Below the pieces are notes generated by a model. That model had not been told where the DNA came from. It saw only the letters and a program-made list of their open reading frames with translations, and ran no database searches. A program made the translations under genes and the position numbers. From assembly GCA_934647945.1 (NCBI GenBank), contig CAKUFK010000001.1:372001-436000 (forward strand): DNA of 64,000 nt. The letters run 5' to 3'. The DNA comes from an uncultured Eubacteriales bacterium (lineage in GTDB: Bacteria > Bacillota > Clostridia > Oscillospirales > Acutalibacteraceae). Below, piece after piece: positions 34,401 through 42,651 of the stretch (position 1 is the first letter of the stretch; each line of letters opens with the position of its first letter).

Positions 34401-35022
34401 TGAGAAAAATTTTGCCCGGGACGATATTTACATTGTTCACAGCCTCGATGATGTCGCCGAAGAGGAACGGGTCGTGCTCGAACCGCAGGGAATCCGCTCC
34501 ATGTTGCAGTGCGCGATCCGGATCGGGGGCCGGTTCAAGGGCTTTATGGGAGTGGATGAGTGCAAACAGAACCGGGTCTTCACCTTCGACGAAATCGAGA
34601 CCCTTCGGAATGTCGCGGGGCTCCTCGGCACCTTCCTGTCCAACAGACGGGCCGAGGAAGCGGTCCGGCAGACCAACCGGGCGCTGCGGACGGTGATGGA
34701 CAACCTCAACAGCTACACCTACGTCGTCCGGCCCGGCAGCTATGAACTGCTGTTCATCAACCAGAAAACCCTCGGGGTCGCGCCTGGGACGGCTGCCGGA
34801 GATAAATGCTACCGCGCGTTTTTTGGGCGGGAGGAGCCCTGTGCCGCCTGTCCGATGCAGGATCTACGGGAAGGGGTTTCGCAGAGCCGGCGGGAGATCT
34901 ACAACGACCTGCTGGACATCTGGACCGAGACTACGGCAAGCTTGGTGGACTGGACGGACGACGAGCGCTGCTGTCTGCTCAACTGCATCGATATATCGGA
35001 GTATAAACCCCAGGGGAAATGA
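31426..35022 (+). CDS. Multi-PAS diguanylate cyclase with GAF and terminal PAS
   Basis: 1198 residues, no membrane helix. N-terminal ~125-residue SnoaL-like region, then about five PAS domains (examples: FLRMVGYTRQEIREL, GFYAMYGYTPAEMREEL, SEERFRIALAQTTDIVFDY), a GGDEF domain with GGDEF at 806-810 and RxxD in FRKSDIVGR, then a GAF domain (YIFENTADDQG...GFMGVDECKQNR) and a last PAS containing CAACPM. Should make c-di-GMP in response to several intracellular signals. Output in the middle with sensor domains on both sides is uncommon. Start at 31426 is preceded by GGGAG. Confidence 0.9.
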   Translation: MPVSMQAEQTITQFLELLAAFRLKEAGELVFEDIWYDIPGTDWLEGRAGLEILAAYLRAELPEGWKQEAPVRRSLGADLEEIRVVTGLPGRRLRWTAVTGKGPAGWRIRSIRVALADGAEMWDRVPFGLQKCRLDDACTCLYLSDAFLRMVGYTRQEIRELFEDSFYRLLPPDDAARVRRSINEALDAGESSLELEYRLQTKDGGYIWVLDRTEVLGEDGTAYAYCVISDITPQHTLKAYYENILDCLPTPLIVTDRRNRLRLLNNSALHLIGKPAGELLGRNSDTLYQGDKPSYVERDGRCYKVDYSHLYDADGREDAHIAVMSDITALREMDDSLKSLAKKIPGGVCEVAFDEDFTLLYGNEGFYAMYGYTPAEMREELGNRLILAIHPEDVPHIRQEVAEAGEQNRGFEFEKRIYRKDGTMVCMLTRGTISRRQSGLVLDCLILDITARKNMEQELRLSEERFRIALAQTTDIVFDYDMRRGEVLHTNRSVAVYGLPQIVAGAPQAIVDSGAVQPDSAEVFLDMYRRIDAGEQTASCIIGARHADGKPVWNRITMTNVYGTDGRPFRAVGIIEDITAQREAERRFAEEEQFRAAMLSKAITSYEVNVSQNRLIRGFENEDTWFGVELTEDFEELMRRLADKAVHPEDREAFLRVQDCRRLLDAFENGVRECTAEYRRRESDGRYIWASCVIHLLKEAVTGELKGFAYVTDIDDQKKHELSLQYSAERDLLTGLYNRHTAERLIRELLQAGEKDALHAFLMIDLDDFKAVNDTLGHIFGDAVLSEIAKKIRGIFRKSDIVGRIGGDEFVVFLRDIPQIEHAVAKAEELCREFRAAYAGENGTYKISGSIGIAYFPSDGVTFDELYGKADLALYAAKHKGKDACAVYRDVLPEHTGRPRPLDDIENTRAKNFSENVSEYVFRILYEAKDLQLAVESVLKLLCRHFGVSRGYIFENTADDQGCSNTFEWCDAGVEPQIDRLQNISYASLGGYEKNFARDDIYIVHSLDDVAEEERVVLEPQGIRSMLQCAIRIGGRFKGFMGVDECKQNRVFTFDEIETLRNVAGLLGTFLSNRRAEEAVRQTNRALRTVMDNLNSYTYVVRPGSYELLFINQKTLGVAPGTAAGDKCYRAFFGREEPCAACPMQDLREGVSQSRREIYNDLLDIWTETTASLVDWTDDERCCLLNCIDISEYKPQGK

Positions 35023-35028
35023 ACGAAC

Positions 35029-35058
35029 GGGCGCCGGAGGAAATCCTCCGGCGCCCTT
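35029..35058 (+). terminator. Terminator of the multi-PAS gene
   Basis: GGGCGCCGGAGGA (35029-35041) and TCCTCCGGCGCCC (35044-35056) followed by TT. Starts 6 bases after the stop codon. Confidence 0.82.
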
Positions 35059-35289
35059 ATGATACGGCATCCGCGGTTATGCGGCCAGGCGTTGAATCGG
35101 ACCATCTGAACGGCGGGAGTCAAACCGTACGGTCAGAAGATCCTCAATATGGGAGGCCGCGCGAGGCCTGCCTTCAAGACATTCCGGCCGCCATGTTTCC
35201 GTGGCAGGGCGGCAACCGGAACGGCGTGGCGCGCACTGCCTTTTCAAACATGGGATCCGCCGTTGCGGGAGCAGCGGCCCCTCTGATTA

Positions 35290-36456
35290 CTAGCATACGA
35301 GCTCTCGTAAAACGTCCTTGGCGACGGTTTGTACCGACCGCTCAATGGAAACGGCTTCACGCAGGGCTGCCGCCAGCCTCACACGCGTGTCCCGGTCCCA
35401 GCTTTCTTCCGGGCCCGCATTGAAAGCAAACTGTTCGCTAAGACGGTTGTAGGGTACCACAGCTAAAATTCCATCACACAGCTCCCGGTACAGCGCCGCG
35501 ATTTCCAATAGCTTTTTCCCGGCGGATCCCCCCGCCAGAACAGCGCTTTCCTCCAGATACACCTGGGCGCTGCGGCGTGCATCCACCAGAACCCCGACAT
35601 GATAGTTTTCGTTTCGCCGGAAGCTCTTGTATTCCTCCTCTTCCTTGAGCAGGCCGTCGATGAGAATTTGGTAAGCGGCCGCTCCAAACCGGCACTCGTT
35701 CACCTCACCGTGCGTAAAATACTCCAAGCAGGCCTGTAGAGACTGTGTGAGCAGCTCCACTGGTGCCTTTTGACGGCATGGCTTATCGAAAAATTTGACA
35801 AAACAATCGGGATAGGTTCCGGGATAATCGACGGCACGCCGGTATCGGTTTTGGGTATGAAAAATGTTGTCGCTACTGTAAAACGGGCTGTCGGGATTGG
35901 TTTTCTGGGCGTCAAAATAACTCCTTCCGAAAAACGTCCGGCCGTTTTCGGCATAACCGGTGAGCAGGCCCCATTCCGGCGGGCCGATCTGCCCCATACA
36001 TAAAACTGGCCGGCCCGCGTCCAGGTTCTCCATGACCCGCTTGTCCCGCTGTTCCGCATCGGGAATACTGTATAGCTCCAATCCCAGAGCGGCATAGATG
36101 CTGTCATCCCATACCGTTCCGTTCTGAACCAACGCCGAACCGGGACACCAATTCGGCCTCATAGCAAACCGATAGCAAAGGCCGGATACACCCATCAGAT
36201 ATTCATAGCTGACCGGAATGCCCACCACGGCTGCCGCAAGGGCAATGGCGCCGCAGTAGGTATTGTCTTTCCACTCGCCCCAATTCAGCATGGGAACGCC
36301 GTCGATATATCGGCCATTATCCGCAGTTTTCACCGAGTATGTTTGGGAGTCAGAAGCTCTTTCGGCCGCTGTTTCCGCCATCGTGATAATTGCCGGCTTG
36401 ATCTTCGGGGAATAGCTTTCGGGAGAAGAATCGCATTTTTTAGCTGGTTCGCTCAT
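35290..36456 (-). CDS. Cysteine-peptidase-like (BtrH N-domain-like) protein
   Basis: 388 residues. After a shared N-terminal tag (residues 1-21, PESYSPKIKP), the region LNWGEWKDNTYCGAIALA and LMGVSGLCYRFAMRPNWCP resembles the BtrH N-terminal/C39-like papain fold (Cys68 as candidate nucleophile). The C-terminal ~130 residues are helical with no known domain. The start at 36456 follows AAGGAT; it overlaps the upstream gene by 17 bases. Function unknown; probably binds or processes a small peptide or ligand sensed by the neighbouring AraC regulator (inference). GC content is below that of flanking genes. Confidence 0.65.
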   Translation of the reverse strand: MSEPAKKCDSSPESYSPKIKPAIITMAETAAERASDSQTYSVKTADNGRYIDGVPMLNWGEWKDNTYCGAIALAAAVVGIPVSYEYLMGVSGLCYRFAMRPNWCPGSALVQNGTVWDDSIYAALGLELYSIPDAEQRDKRVMENLDAGRPVLCMGQIGPPEWGLLTGYAENGRTFFGRSYFDAQKTNPDSPFYSSDNIFHTQNRYRRAVDYPGTYPDCFVKFFDKPCRQKAPVELLTQSLQACLEYFTHGEVNECRFGAAAYQILIDGLLKEEEEYKSFRRNENYHVGVLVDARRSAQVYLEESAVLAGGSAGKKLLEIAALYRELCDGILAVVPYNRLSEQFAFNAGPEESWDRDTRVRLAAALREAVSIERSVQTVAKDVLRELVC

Positions 36457-37096
36457 TTTGATTATCCTTATTACACGAAAATAAGTAGCCCAGTTGAGAA
36501 ACCACACCATCTTTAGGTATATTAGCCGGAACGTATACCTCGGCATGATAATATCCAACCGGGTAAGGAATCCCTCTCCCATCAGCTAAAATTCTATCTC
36601 TCGTCATCGTATAGGCCTGGTCAATCATATCATTAAACTCCCCGTAGTAAATAGCTAAAGCAGCGCAAGACGCGGGAATATCATAATAATCAAAGCCTTC
36701 TGGAACCGAGGATTCCGCTTTCATAAATCTGCCGACGATATAATGCATGGGATGGTTGCCATCTAAATTATCATGATGCATTAAAGCGCAATTGTCTCTT
36801 AATAAGGAAGCGTAATTCTCCATTTGATCCAAAACAGAAAAAATTTCTCCGCTTTTTGCCCACATAAGTCCATATTGATTTCCCGCATCCGGGCCGCTGG
36901 CTATCACGTCTTTCCCGATAAATCGCAAAGCGGGTAGATGCAAGTATTCTAATTTTGCCAATTTAACACTATGGTTTTGTTTCATTTCCTCCGCTTCTTC
37001 TACCGTTACTTTTTCTACTAGATTCACTATCCAGGGCTTGATCTTCGGGGAATAGCTTTCAGGGGTTTGATCCATTTTCTTAACAGGCTCGTTCAA
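36440..37096 (-). CDS. GyrI-like/AraC effector-binding domain protein
   Basis: 218 residues. Starts with the tag MNEPVKKMDQTPESYSPKIK. The remainder has the look of a GyrI-like small-molecule binding fold: YLHLPALRFIGKDVI, YIVGRFMKAESSVPEGFDYY, DIPASCAALAIYYGEFNDM and PYPVGYYHAEVYVPA. Such domains bind drugs or metabolites, often fused to AraC-type HTH domains; here it is free-standing beside one. Low GC. Between the AraC gene and the cysteine-peptidase-like gene on the same strand. Confidence 0.65.
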   Translation of the reverse strand: MNEPVKKMDQTPESYSPKIKPWIVNLVEKVTVEEAEEMKQNHSVKLAKLEYLHLPALRFIGKDVIASGPDAGNQYGLMWAKSGEIFSVLDQMENYASLLRDNCALMHHDNLDGNHPMHYIVGRFMKAESSVPEGFDYYDIPASCAALAIYYGEFNDMIDQAYTMTRDRILADGRGIPYPVGYYHAEVYVPANIPKDGVVSQLGYLFSCNKDNQNERTS

Positions 37097-37152
37097 TTTT
37101 CATTCCTCCTTTACCGGTTATTTGGATTGTACTACAATTAAGGACGGCTGTG

Positions 37153-38382
37153 TTATCCGTTTTTGTCATTTTTCAACCGCTTATACAGCCTCATTTGGAT
37201 GTGTTCGTTATCGTATCTGCCGTTCAGAATCGTATAAACGGCAAAAACAGGCTCGTCTTCATGGAGAATCGCATTCTTTTTCAGCCATAAGTCCATTTTC
37301 TCGCTGCCGATGCGGATATCGCCAAAACAGTCGTCCGGCAGTACGGCATATCGGCCCGCCGGCATTTGGATGAGGCTCACTCCGCTGTTCATATGCTGCT
37401 CCGGCAGTGCCGTTATCCGGAAACCGCCGCCGCATTCGAGCCCGCACGCATAAACGCTGTCATATATGCAAACATAAAAGTTTTGGGCATGGCGAATCAG
37501 CAATGGATGGTGCTCCTGCAGAAAAGATACCACCTTTTCGGAGGCTTTTCTCTCGGCGTTATACCCACTCTCTTTCGCGGCGATAAATGTCCGCTCCGGT
37601 TCTGTTGTAATGGTAATGTGCTGCTCCGTTTTTCGTTTTTTGACAGGCAGGTATAACTTCAACTTCCGCGGTTTACCGTTTTGAAAGAGATATTCCTCAA
37701 AATACCGGTCACCGGATTTCTCGAACATACTGGCGGAAAGCCAGTTATGATACAAATAATTCCATCCGTCGTTGATTTCTGATTCTTTATAATTAACGGT
37801 ACAGGTGGCGTACAGATCCGTGTTGCCTTCGCCGGGTTTCTCCGTCATCACTTCATAGCACAATCGGCTTCCGACCTGTTTGCCATTCCGGCCGAAAACC
37901 CGGCCGGAAATCTCCCCCGCCGCCGCAAGCGCCCTGTCCTCAATACCGGTCAGGCAGTAATCGTAAAAACGCATCGTATTGCATGGAGGAATCGTTTCCA
38001 TACCCACCTTGATGGCAAGGCTCATTTCATCCAGCACAAAAGGATAAAAATAAAAATAGCTGTCGTTCCTCCGGTATTCGAGTGGGGTCATGCCAACGGT
38101 GCTTCTGAACTGTTTATAAAAAGCCTGGATCGTCTGATATCCGCTTTCATCCGCGATAACAGTGAGAGGCAGCTCGGAACACTTGATTTTTTCACAAGCG
38201 TTTGAAATGCGGCGTTTACGGATGTATTCCTTAACGGAATGGCCTGTAAAAGCGTAAAAATCCCGGTATAACTGACTCACCGAGATGAAGTGTCCGCCGG
38301 CTATGCTTTCGGGTTTCAAGTCCTCCGATAAATGGTCTTCAATATAGGAAAGCATCGCATGGATATACGCACGTTTTTGCAT
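37153..38382 (-). CDS. AraC-family regulator with effector-binding domain
   Basis: 409 residues. N-terminal AraC-type double HTH (about 8-105: ISVSQLYRDFYAFTGHSVKE, then YQTIQAFYKQFRSTVGMTPL and EYRRND), followed by a middle domain and a C-terminal GyrI-like domain (AGRYAVLPDDCFGDIRI near 350). HTH-first order is that of Rob/MarA-type regulators with a ligand domain behind. It should control the two genes downstream. Low GC and AT-rich codons suggest transfer of the whole three-gene unit. Confidence 0.88.
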   Translation of the reverse strand: MQKRAYIHAMLSYIEDHLSEDLKPESIAGGHFISVSQLYRDFYAFTGHSVKEYIRKRRISNACEKIKCSELPLTVIADESGYQTIQAFYKQFRSTVGMTPLEYRRNDSYFYFYPFVLDEMSLAIKVGMETIPPCNTMRFYDYCLTGIEDRALAAAGEISGRVFGRNGKQVGSRLCYEVMTEKPGEGNTDLYATCTVNYKESEINDGWNYLYHNWLSASMFEKSGDRYFEEYLFQNGKPRKLKLYLPVKKRKTEQHITITTEPERTFIAAKESGYNAERKASEKVVSFLQEHHPLLIRHAQNFYVCIYDSVYACGLECGGGFRITALPEQHMNSGVSLIQMPAGRYAVLPDDCFGDIRIGSEKMDLWLKKNAILHEDEPVFAVYTILNGRYDNEHIQMRLYKRLKNDKNG

Positions 38383-38516
38383 AGGTCACCTCGCAGCTTG
38401 TCCTTATGTACGGATTATATCACGCCTTCATCCGCAACACAATTCCAGATGCGTTGGATTTCCCGGTTTTTGGTGCGTGGCCCCCGTTTTTGTACTGTTA
38501 GAAAGACTACGTAAAA

Positions 38517-38556
38517 GGGCCCTCTTTGGTCCTGGCAGGTAAAAGAGGGCCCTTTC
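38517..38556. terminator. Bidirectional hairpin terminator
   Basis: GGGCCCTCTTT (38517-38527) pairs with AAAGAGGGCCC (38543-38553), T-rich on the right and TTTT on the minus-strand exit. Second of two terminators after rplL. Confidence 0.85.
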
Positions 38557-38573
38557 ATTTATGCTTAAACATA

Positions 38574-38604
38574 AAAAATCCCCTCCCGCGAGCACGGGAG
38601 GGGA
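38574..38604 (-). terminator. rplL terminator
   Basis: CCCCTCCCG (38581-38589) and CGGGAGGGG (38596-38604); leftward transcription then runs into TTTTTT (complement of 38574-38579). It closes the rplJ-rplL operon. Confidence 0.92.
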
Positions 38605-38617
38605 GAAAGCGGAAATC

Positions 38618-38995
38618 TTACTTGAGCTCGACCTTGGCGCCGGCTTCTTCCAGCTTCTTCTTGATCTCTTCGGCGTCGTCCTTGCCGGCGCCTTCCTTGA
38701 CGGGCTTCGGAGCGCCGTCCACCAGATCCTTGGCTTCCTTCAGGCCGAGGCCGGTGATCTCACGGACAACCTTGATGACGTTGATCTTGTTGGGGCCGAC
38801 TTCGGCGAGAACCACGTCAAACTCGGTCTTCTCTTCCGCGGCGGCGGCAGCGGCCGGGGCGGCAGCGGCGGCGACAGCCACCGGGGCGGCGGCGGAAACG
38901 CCAAATTCCTCTTCGAGAGCCTTAACCAGTTCGGACAGCTCCATCACGGTGAGAGCCTTGACATCTTCGATAAGCTTCAGCACTTTATCAGACAT
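38618..38995 (-). CDS. rplL: Ribosomal protein L7/L12
   Basis: 125 residues. N-terminal dimer domain (LKLIEDVKALTVMELSELVK), Ala-rich hinge (about 40-58), C-terminal factor-binding domain KTEFDVVLAEVGPNKINVIK and GLGLKEAKDLVDGAPKPVKE. Forms the stalk that recruits translation GTPases. Start at 38995 has GGAGGA 7 bases upstream. A double terminator follows, so rpoB is not downstream. Confidence 0.97.
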   Translation of the reverse strand: MSDKVLKLIEDVKALTVMELSELVKALEEEFGVSAAAPVAVAAAAAPAAAAAAEEKTEFDVVLAEVGPNKINVIKVVREITGLGLKEAKDLVDGAPKPVKEGAGKDDAEEIKKKLEEAGAKVELK

Positions 38996-39045
38996 GTTCT
39001 GTTCCTCCAATTTTTATGAAATGGTTTGTGTGATAACCGGCGCCG

Positions 39046-39576
39046 TCAGGCGCTCTGTTTTTCGGCGATGGCGTTCAGCGCCACCACCAGCCCCCGCAGG
39101 TTCGCACTGAGCACGTTGGCAAAGCCGCTGATCGGGGCGTTCAGGCCGCCGAGGACCTTGGCGACGAGGACCTCCTTGGGAGGCATCTTAGCCAGTTCCT
39201 GGACCTCTTTCGCGTCAATGGCCTTCCCCTCGACGAAGCCCGCCTTGATTTCAAAATTCTTGCTCTTCTCGGCGTATTCGCAAAGGATTTTGGCTGCGGC
39301 CACATGATCGGTCGGGCTGACCGCGAGAGCCGTAGCGCCTTCAAGTACGCTGTCGAGTCCGTTCAAGCCGACCTTTTCAGCCGCGCGGCGCAGCATGGTG
39401 TTCTTGACGACCGCGTAATCCACGCCGGCCTCGCGCAGCTTTTTGCGCAGGGCGGTATCGTCCGCGACAGTGATGCCCTGATAGTTGACCACCACGCCGG
39501 CGACCGAACCATCCAGCTTCTCTGCGAGCTTCGCGACAAATTCCTGCTTATCCTGCAAAACCTTCTCGCTTGGCAA
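39046..39576 (-). CDS. rplJ: Ribosomal protein L10
   Basis: 176 residues: VAKLAEKLDGSVAGVVVNYQ, DYAVVKNTMLRRA, and a C-terminal helix that carries the L12 dimers. Base of the ribosomal stalk. The start is TTG at 39576, with GGAGGTGA 6 bases upstream and no better ATG in frame. A regulated leader with attenuator lies directly upstream; L10-L12 is expected to bind it. Confidence 0.97.
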   Translation of the reverse strand: MPSEKVLQDKQEFVAKLAEKLDGSVAGVVVNYQGITVADDTALRKKLREAGVDYAVVKNTMLRRAAEKVGLNGLDSVLEGATALAVSPTDHVAAAKILCEYAEKSKNFEIKAGFVEGKAIDAKEVQELAKMPPKEVLVAKVLGGLNAPISGFANVLSANLRGLVVALNAIAEKQSA

Positions 39577-39794
39577 ATGTTTTCACCTCCGTTCGGTTTC
39601 TGCCGGTTCTCCCAAAAGAAAAGCCCTCTCCGTGAGCCACAGAGAGGGCGGTACATGCATCGGATAGTTCCTCCCGCACAAAACCGTCCGGAAAGAAAAC
39701 CAACTCATGCTCTGCCTCGGCAGGCGGCGGTGGCCCGCGCTTACACGTTCCCAAACGAAACGCACCTGCTGTCTGTGGAAGAACAGCGATATTC
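39577..39794 (-). promoter_or_regulatory. Ribosomal protein L10 leader with attenuator
   Basis: About 215 bases between promoter and rplJ. Nearest the gene, GCCCTCTC (39623-39630) and GAGAGGGC (39642-39649) form a terminator stem whose minus-strand exit is T-rich (A at 39614-39621). Upstream is GC-rich sequence able to form competing helices. Position and design match the known autoregulatory L10 leader of Firmicutes, in which L10(L12)4 promotes termination. Confidence 0.82.
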
Positions 39795-39823
39795 AGTATA
39801 CCTCACGCCGCCGTGTCTGTCAA
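39795..39823 (-). promoter_or_regulatory. Promoter of rplJL
   Basis: TTGACA (complement of 39818-39823), 17-base spacer, TATACT (complement of 39795-39800). It lies just after rplA on the minus strand, giving rplJL independent transcription. Confidence 0.88.
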
Positions 39824-39852
39824 GAGGATTCTTGCGGACGGCAGAGGCGAGG

Positions 39853-40542
<690 letters not shown>

Positions 40543-40636
40543 CGGTTAATCCTCCCTGTTGGACCCTCGCGCGAAGCGAAGGTTGAGTGGTAAAATCGGA
40601 ATGCTCGGTTGTTCCTCCCACCCGGAACGGGTCTGC

Positions 40637-41062
40637 TCAGTCGACAACCTCAATGCCCATGCTGCGGGCGGTGCCGGCGACCATGCTCATGGCCGACTCG
40701 ACGCTCGCGGCGTTCAGATCGGGCATTTTGGTTTCGGCGATTTTGCGGACCTGCTCCTTCGTGATCTTCGCGACCTTGGTCTTGTTGGGAACGCCGGAGG
40801 CCTTGTCGATGCCGCAGGCCTTCTTGATGAGAACGGCCGCGGGGGGCGTCTTGGTGATGAAGGTAAAGGAGCGGTCGGCATACACCGTGATGACGACAGG
40901 GATCACGAGGCCCACATCGTTCTTGGTGCGCTCGTTGAATTCCTTTGTAAAGGCCATGATGTTCACGCCGTGCTGGCCGAGGGCCGGCCCGACAGGGGGC
41001 GCCGGCGTGGCCTTGCCGGCCGGAATCTGCAGTTTGATATACCCGGTGATCTTTTGAGCCAT
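40637..41062 (-). CDS. rplK: Ribosomal protein L11
   Basis: 141 residues: KITGYIKLQIPAGKATPAPP, VGPALGQHGVNIMAF, and GTARSMGIEVVD. GTPase-centre protein, needed for RelA response. Start at 41062 (MAQKIT) with GGAGGTG upstream; the frame is open further 5' but the extension is not coding. Confidence 0.97.
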   Translation of the reverse strand: MAQKITGYIKLQIPAGKATPAPPVGPALGQHGVNIMAFTKEFNERTKNDVGLVIPVVITVYADRSFTFITKTPPAAVLIKKACGIDKASGVPNKTKVAKITKEQVRKIAETKMPDLNAASVESAMSMVAGTARSMGIEVVD

Positions 41063-41224
41063 TTTACTTGCACCTCCAATAATCGTGGTGGATGACGGCG
41101 GAGCCGGCCGGCCCCGCCTCCCACAGCCGGAAGAGTGTCCGGCGCACAGGTAAAGCATGGCGAACCCATGCTCAAAACCGTCTCACAATCACGTATGCGG
41201 CCGCGTTCAGCCAGCCAAGCCGGC

Positions 41225-41746
41225 TCAATCGAGCAGCTCGGCCTGATCCAGCTTGAGCTCGACGGGCGTTTCCCGCCCGAACATGGAAATGGTGACCCGC
41301 ACCTTATTCTTCTCCCGGTCGACCTCATCCACATGGCCGGAGAAATTCTCCAGCGGTCCATCGATGATCCGGACCATGTCGCCCACGTCGTAATTGACCT
41401 CGACCTCGCGCTTTTCGACCCCCAGGGCGGCGACCTCTTCCTCCGTCAGAGGAGTCGGCTTCCCATTGGGGCCGACGAAGCCCGTGCAGCCGCGGGTGTT
41501 GCGCACCACATACCAGGAATCATCGGTCATCACCATTTTCACCAGCACGTAGCCGGGGAAAATTTTGCGTTCCACCTCGCGTTTTTTTCCGTCCTTGATC
41601 TCGGTAACGGTCTCGGTGGGGACAGCGATTTCCTGAATCCAATCCTGGAGTTTCCGGTTTTCCACAATGGTTTCCAGGTTCGTGGCGACCTTGTTCTCAT
41701 AGCCGGAATAGGTATGGCATACATACCATTTCGCTTCCTCGGACAT
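41225..41746 (-). CDS. nusG: Transcription termination/antitermination factor NusG
   Basis: 173 residues: KWYVCHTYSGYENKVATNLE, KIFPGYVLVKMVMTDDSWYV and RNTRGCTGFVGPNGKP, then the KOW domain VGDMVRIIDGPLENFSGHV. Binds RNA polymerase beta-prime clamp. Part of the secE-nusG-rplK-rplA operon. Confidence 0.97.
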   Translation of the reverse strand: MSEEAKWYVCHTYSGYENKVATNLETIVENRKLQDWIQEIAVPTETVTEIKDGKKREVERKIFPGYVLVKMVMTDDSWYVVRNTRGCTGFVGPNGKPTPLTEEEVAALGVEKREVEVNYDVGDMVRIIDGPLENFSGHVDEVDREKNKVRVTISMFGRETPVELKLDQAELLD

Positions 41747-41779
41747 CCACTAGGCCTCCCTGCCTACTGCCGCAGGGGT

Positions 41780-42079
41780 TTAGCCCAACGACACGAGTAA
41801 TTGGATCAGTTTGCCCAGGCCGAAATCGATGACACAAATGACCAGGCCCATGATCGCGCACATCGCCAGCGTCACACCGGTATTGCGCAGCACCGTGGGG
41901 AAGGTGGGCCAGATGATCTTCTTGAATTCGCCCCTGAGATCCCGGAAGTATTTGGCGATCCGTTTGCCGAGGCCACGGCCTTTTTTCTTGGCGGGCTTGG
42001 CATCCTTGCCGTCCTTAGCGGACTTCTGGACCTTCTCTTCCGGTTGGTTATCGGTTTTCACGATCTTTTCATCAGCCAT
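41780..42079 (-). CDS. secE: Preprotein translocase subunit SecE
   Basis: 99 residues. Lysine-rich N-terminal extension, then the SecE core FRDLRGEFKKIIWPTFPTVL and a single membrane helix (about 68-92). Stabilises SecY. 33 bases upstream of nusG. Confidence 0.95.
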   Translation of the reverse strand: MADEKIVKTDNQPEEKVQKSAKDGKDAKPAKKKGRGLGKRIAKYFRDLRGEFKKIIWPTFPTVLRNTGVTLAMCAIMGLVICVIDFGLGKLIQLLVSLG

Positions 42080-42133
42080 GCGTACCCCTCTTTTCGTTTC
42101 AGGTTAACCGGCGGCCAAAGCGGGGGATCCCCC

Positions 42134-42283
42134 TCACTTGGTCTCGCGGTGCAGGGTGTGCTTACGGCAGAACCGGCAATACTTGTTCATTTCCAGCCGG
42201 TCGGGATCGTTCTTCTTGTTTTTCATGGTGTTGTAGTTGCGCTGCTTGCATTCCGTGCAGGCCAGGGTGATTTTGACTCTCAT
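42134..42283 (-). CDS. rpmG: Ribosomal protein L33, zinc-binding form
   Basis: 49 residues: MRVKITLACTECKQRNYNT and KYCRFCRKHTLHRETK. Both CxxC pairs are present, so this is the zinc-containing (C+) form; many bacteria also carry a zinc-free paralogue induced in zinc shortage. GGAGGTG before the ATG. First gene of the operon. Confidence 0.95.
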   Translation of the reverse strand: MRVKITLACTECKQRNYNTMKNKKNDPDRLEMNKYCRFCRKHTLHRETK

Positions 42284-42393
42284 AACGGCACCTCCGACAG
42301 CTCCCGCAAAAGCGGGATGATTTGAAGCCTCCCTCAGGGGTTGGACGTCCAAATTTGGGCGCAAAAAAATAAAACCCCTTTTGAGGTGATTCA

Positions 42394-42422
42394 ATAATAG
42401 CACAGTTTTGTAAAGCGGTCAA
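42394..42422 (-). promoter_or_regulatory. Promoter of rpmG-secE-nusG-rplK-rplA
   Basis: TTGACC (complement of 42417-42422), 17-base spacer, TATTAT (complement of 42394-42399), about 110 bases before rpmG. Confidence 0.8.
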
Positions 42423-42651
42423 GGATTTTTTTCATTTTTTTACCGCTTTATCCATATCATCCGGCCCCCAGCGGGCGCATTTAGGGTTTATTGCCATCCA
42501 TGTCTTCCGGCCCCGGGGCGCTTTTGGCGCGTTTGACGTATGAAACGATAGGCATATGCCCGGCCCCGGGGATATGAGGGCCGCCGTCCTTAATCCCCGG
42601 CTGGAAGCAGAGGGGGGCCGTCCCCCTCTGGGTGGCCGGCCCGGCGTCTCG
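42423..42651. other. Intergenic, hairpin after the ATP-grasp gene
   Basis: CAGAGGGG (42608-42615) and CCCCTCTG (42623-42630) form a hairpin 22 bases after the ATP-grasp stop, the probable operon end. Only very short ORFs without ribosome sites are seen besides this. Confidence 0.45.

Noticed and set aside
42432..42651. Short minus-strand ORFs (24 codons and fewer) after the ATP-grasp gene
   Set aside because: No ribosome sites and strong overlap with hairpins; not enough to call a peptide.
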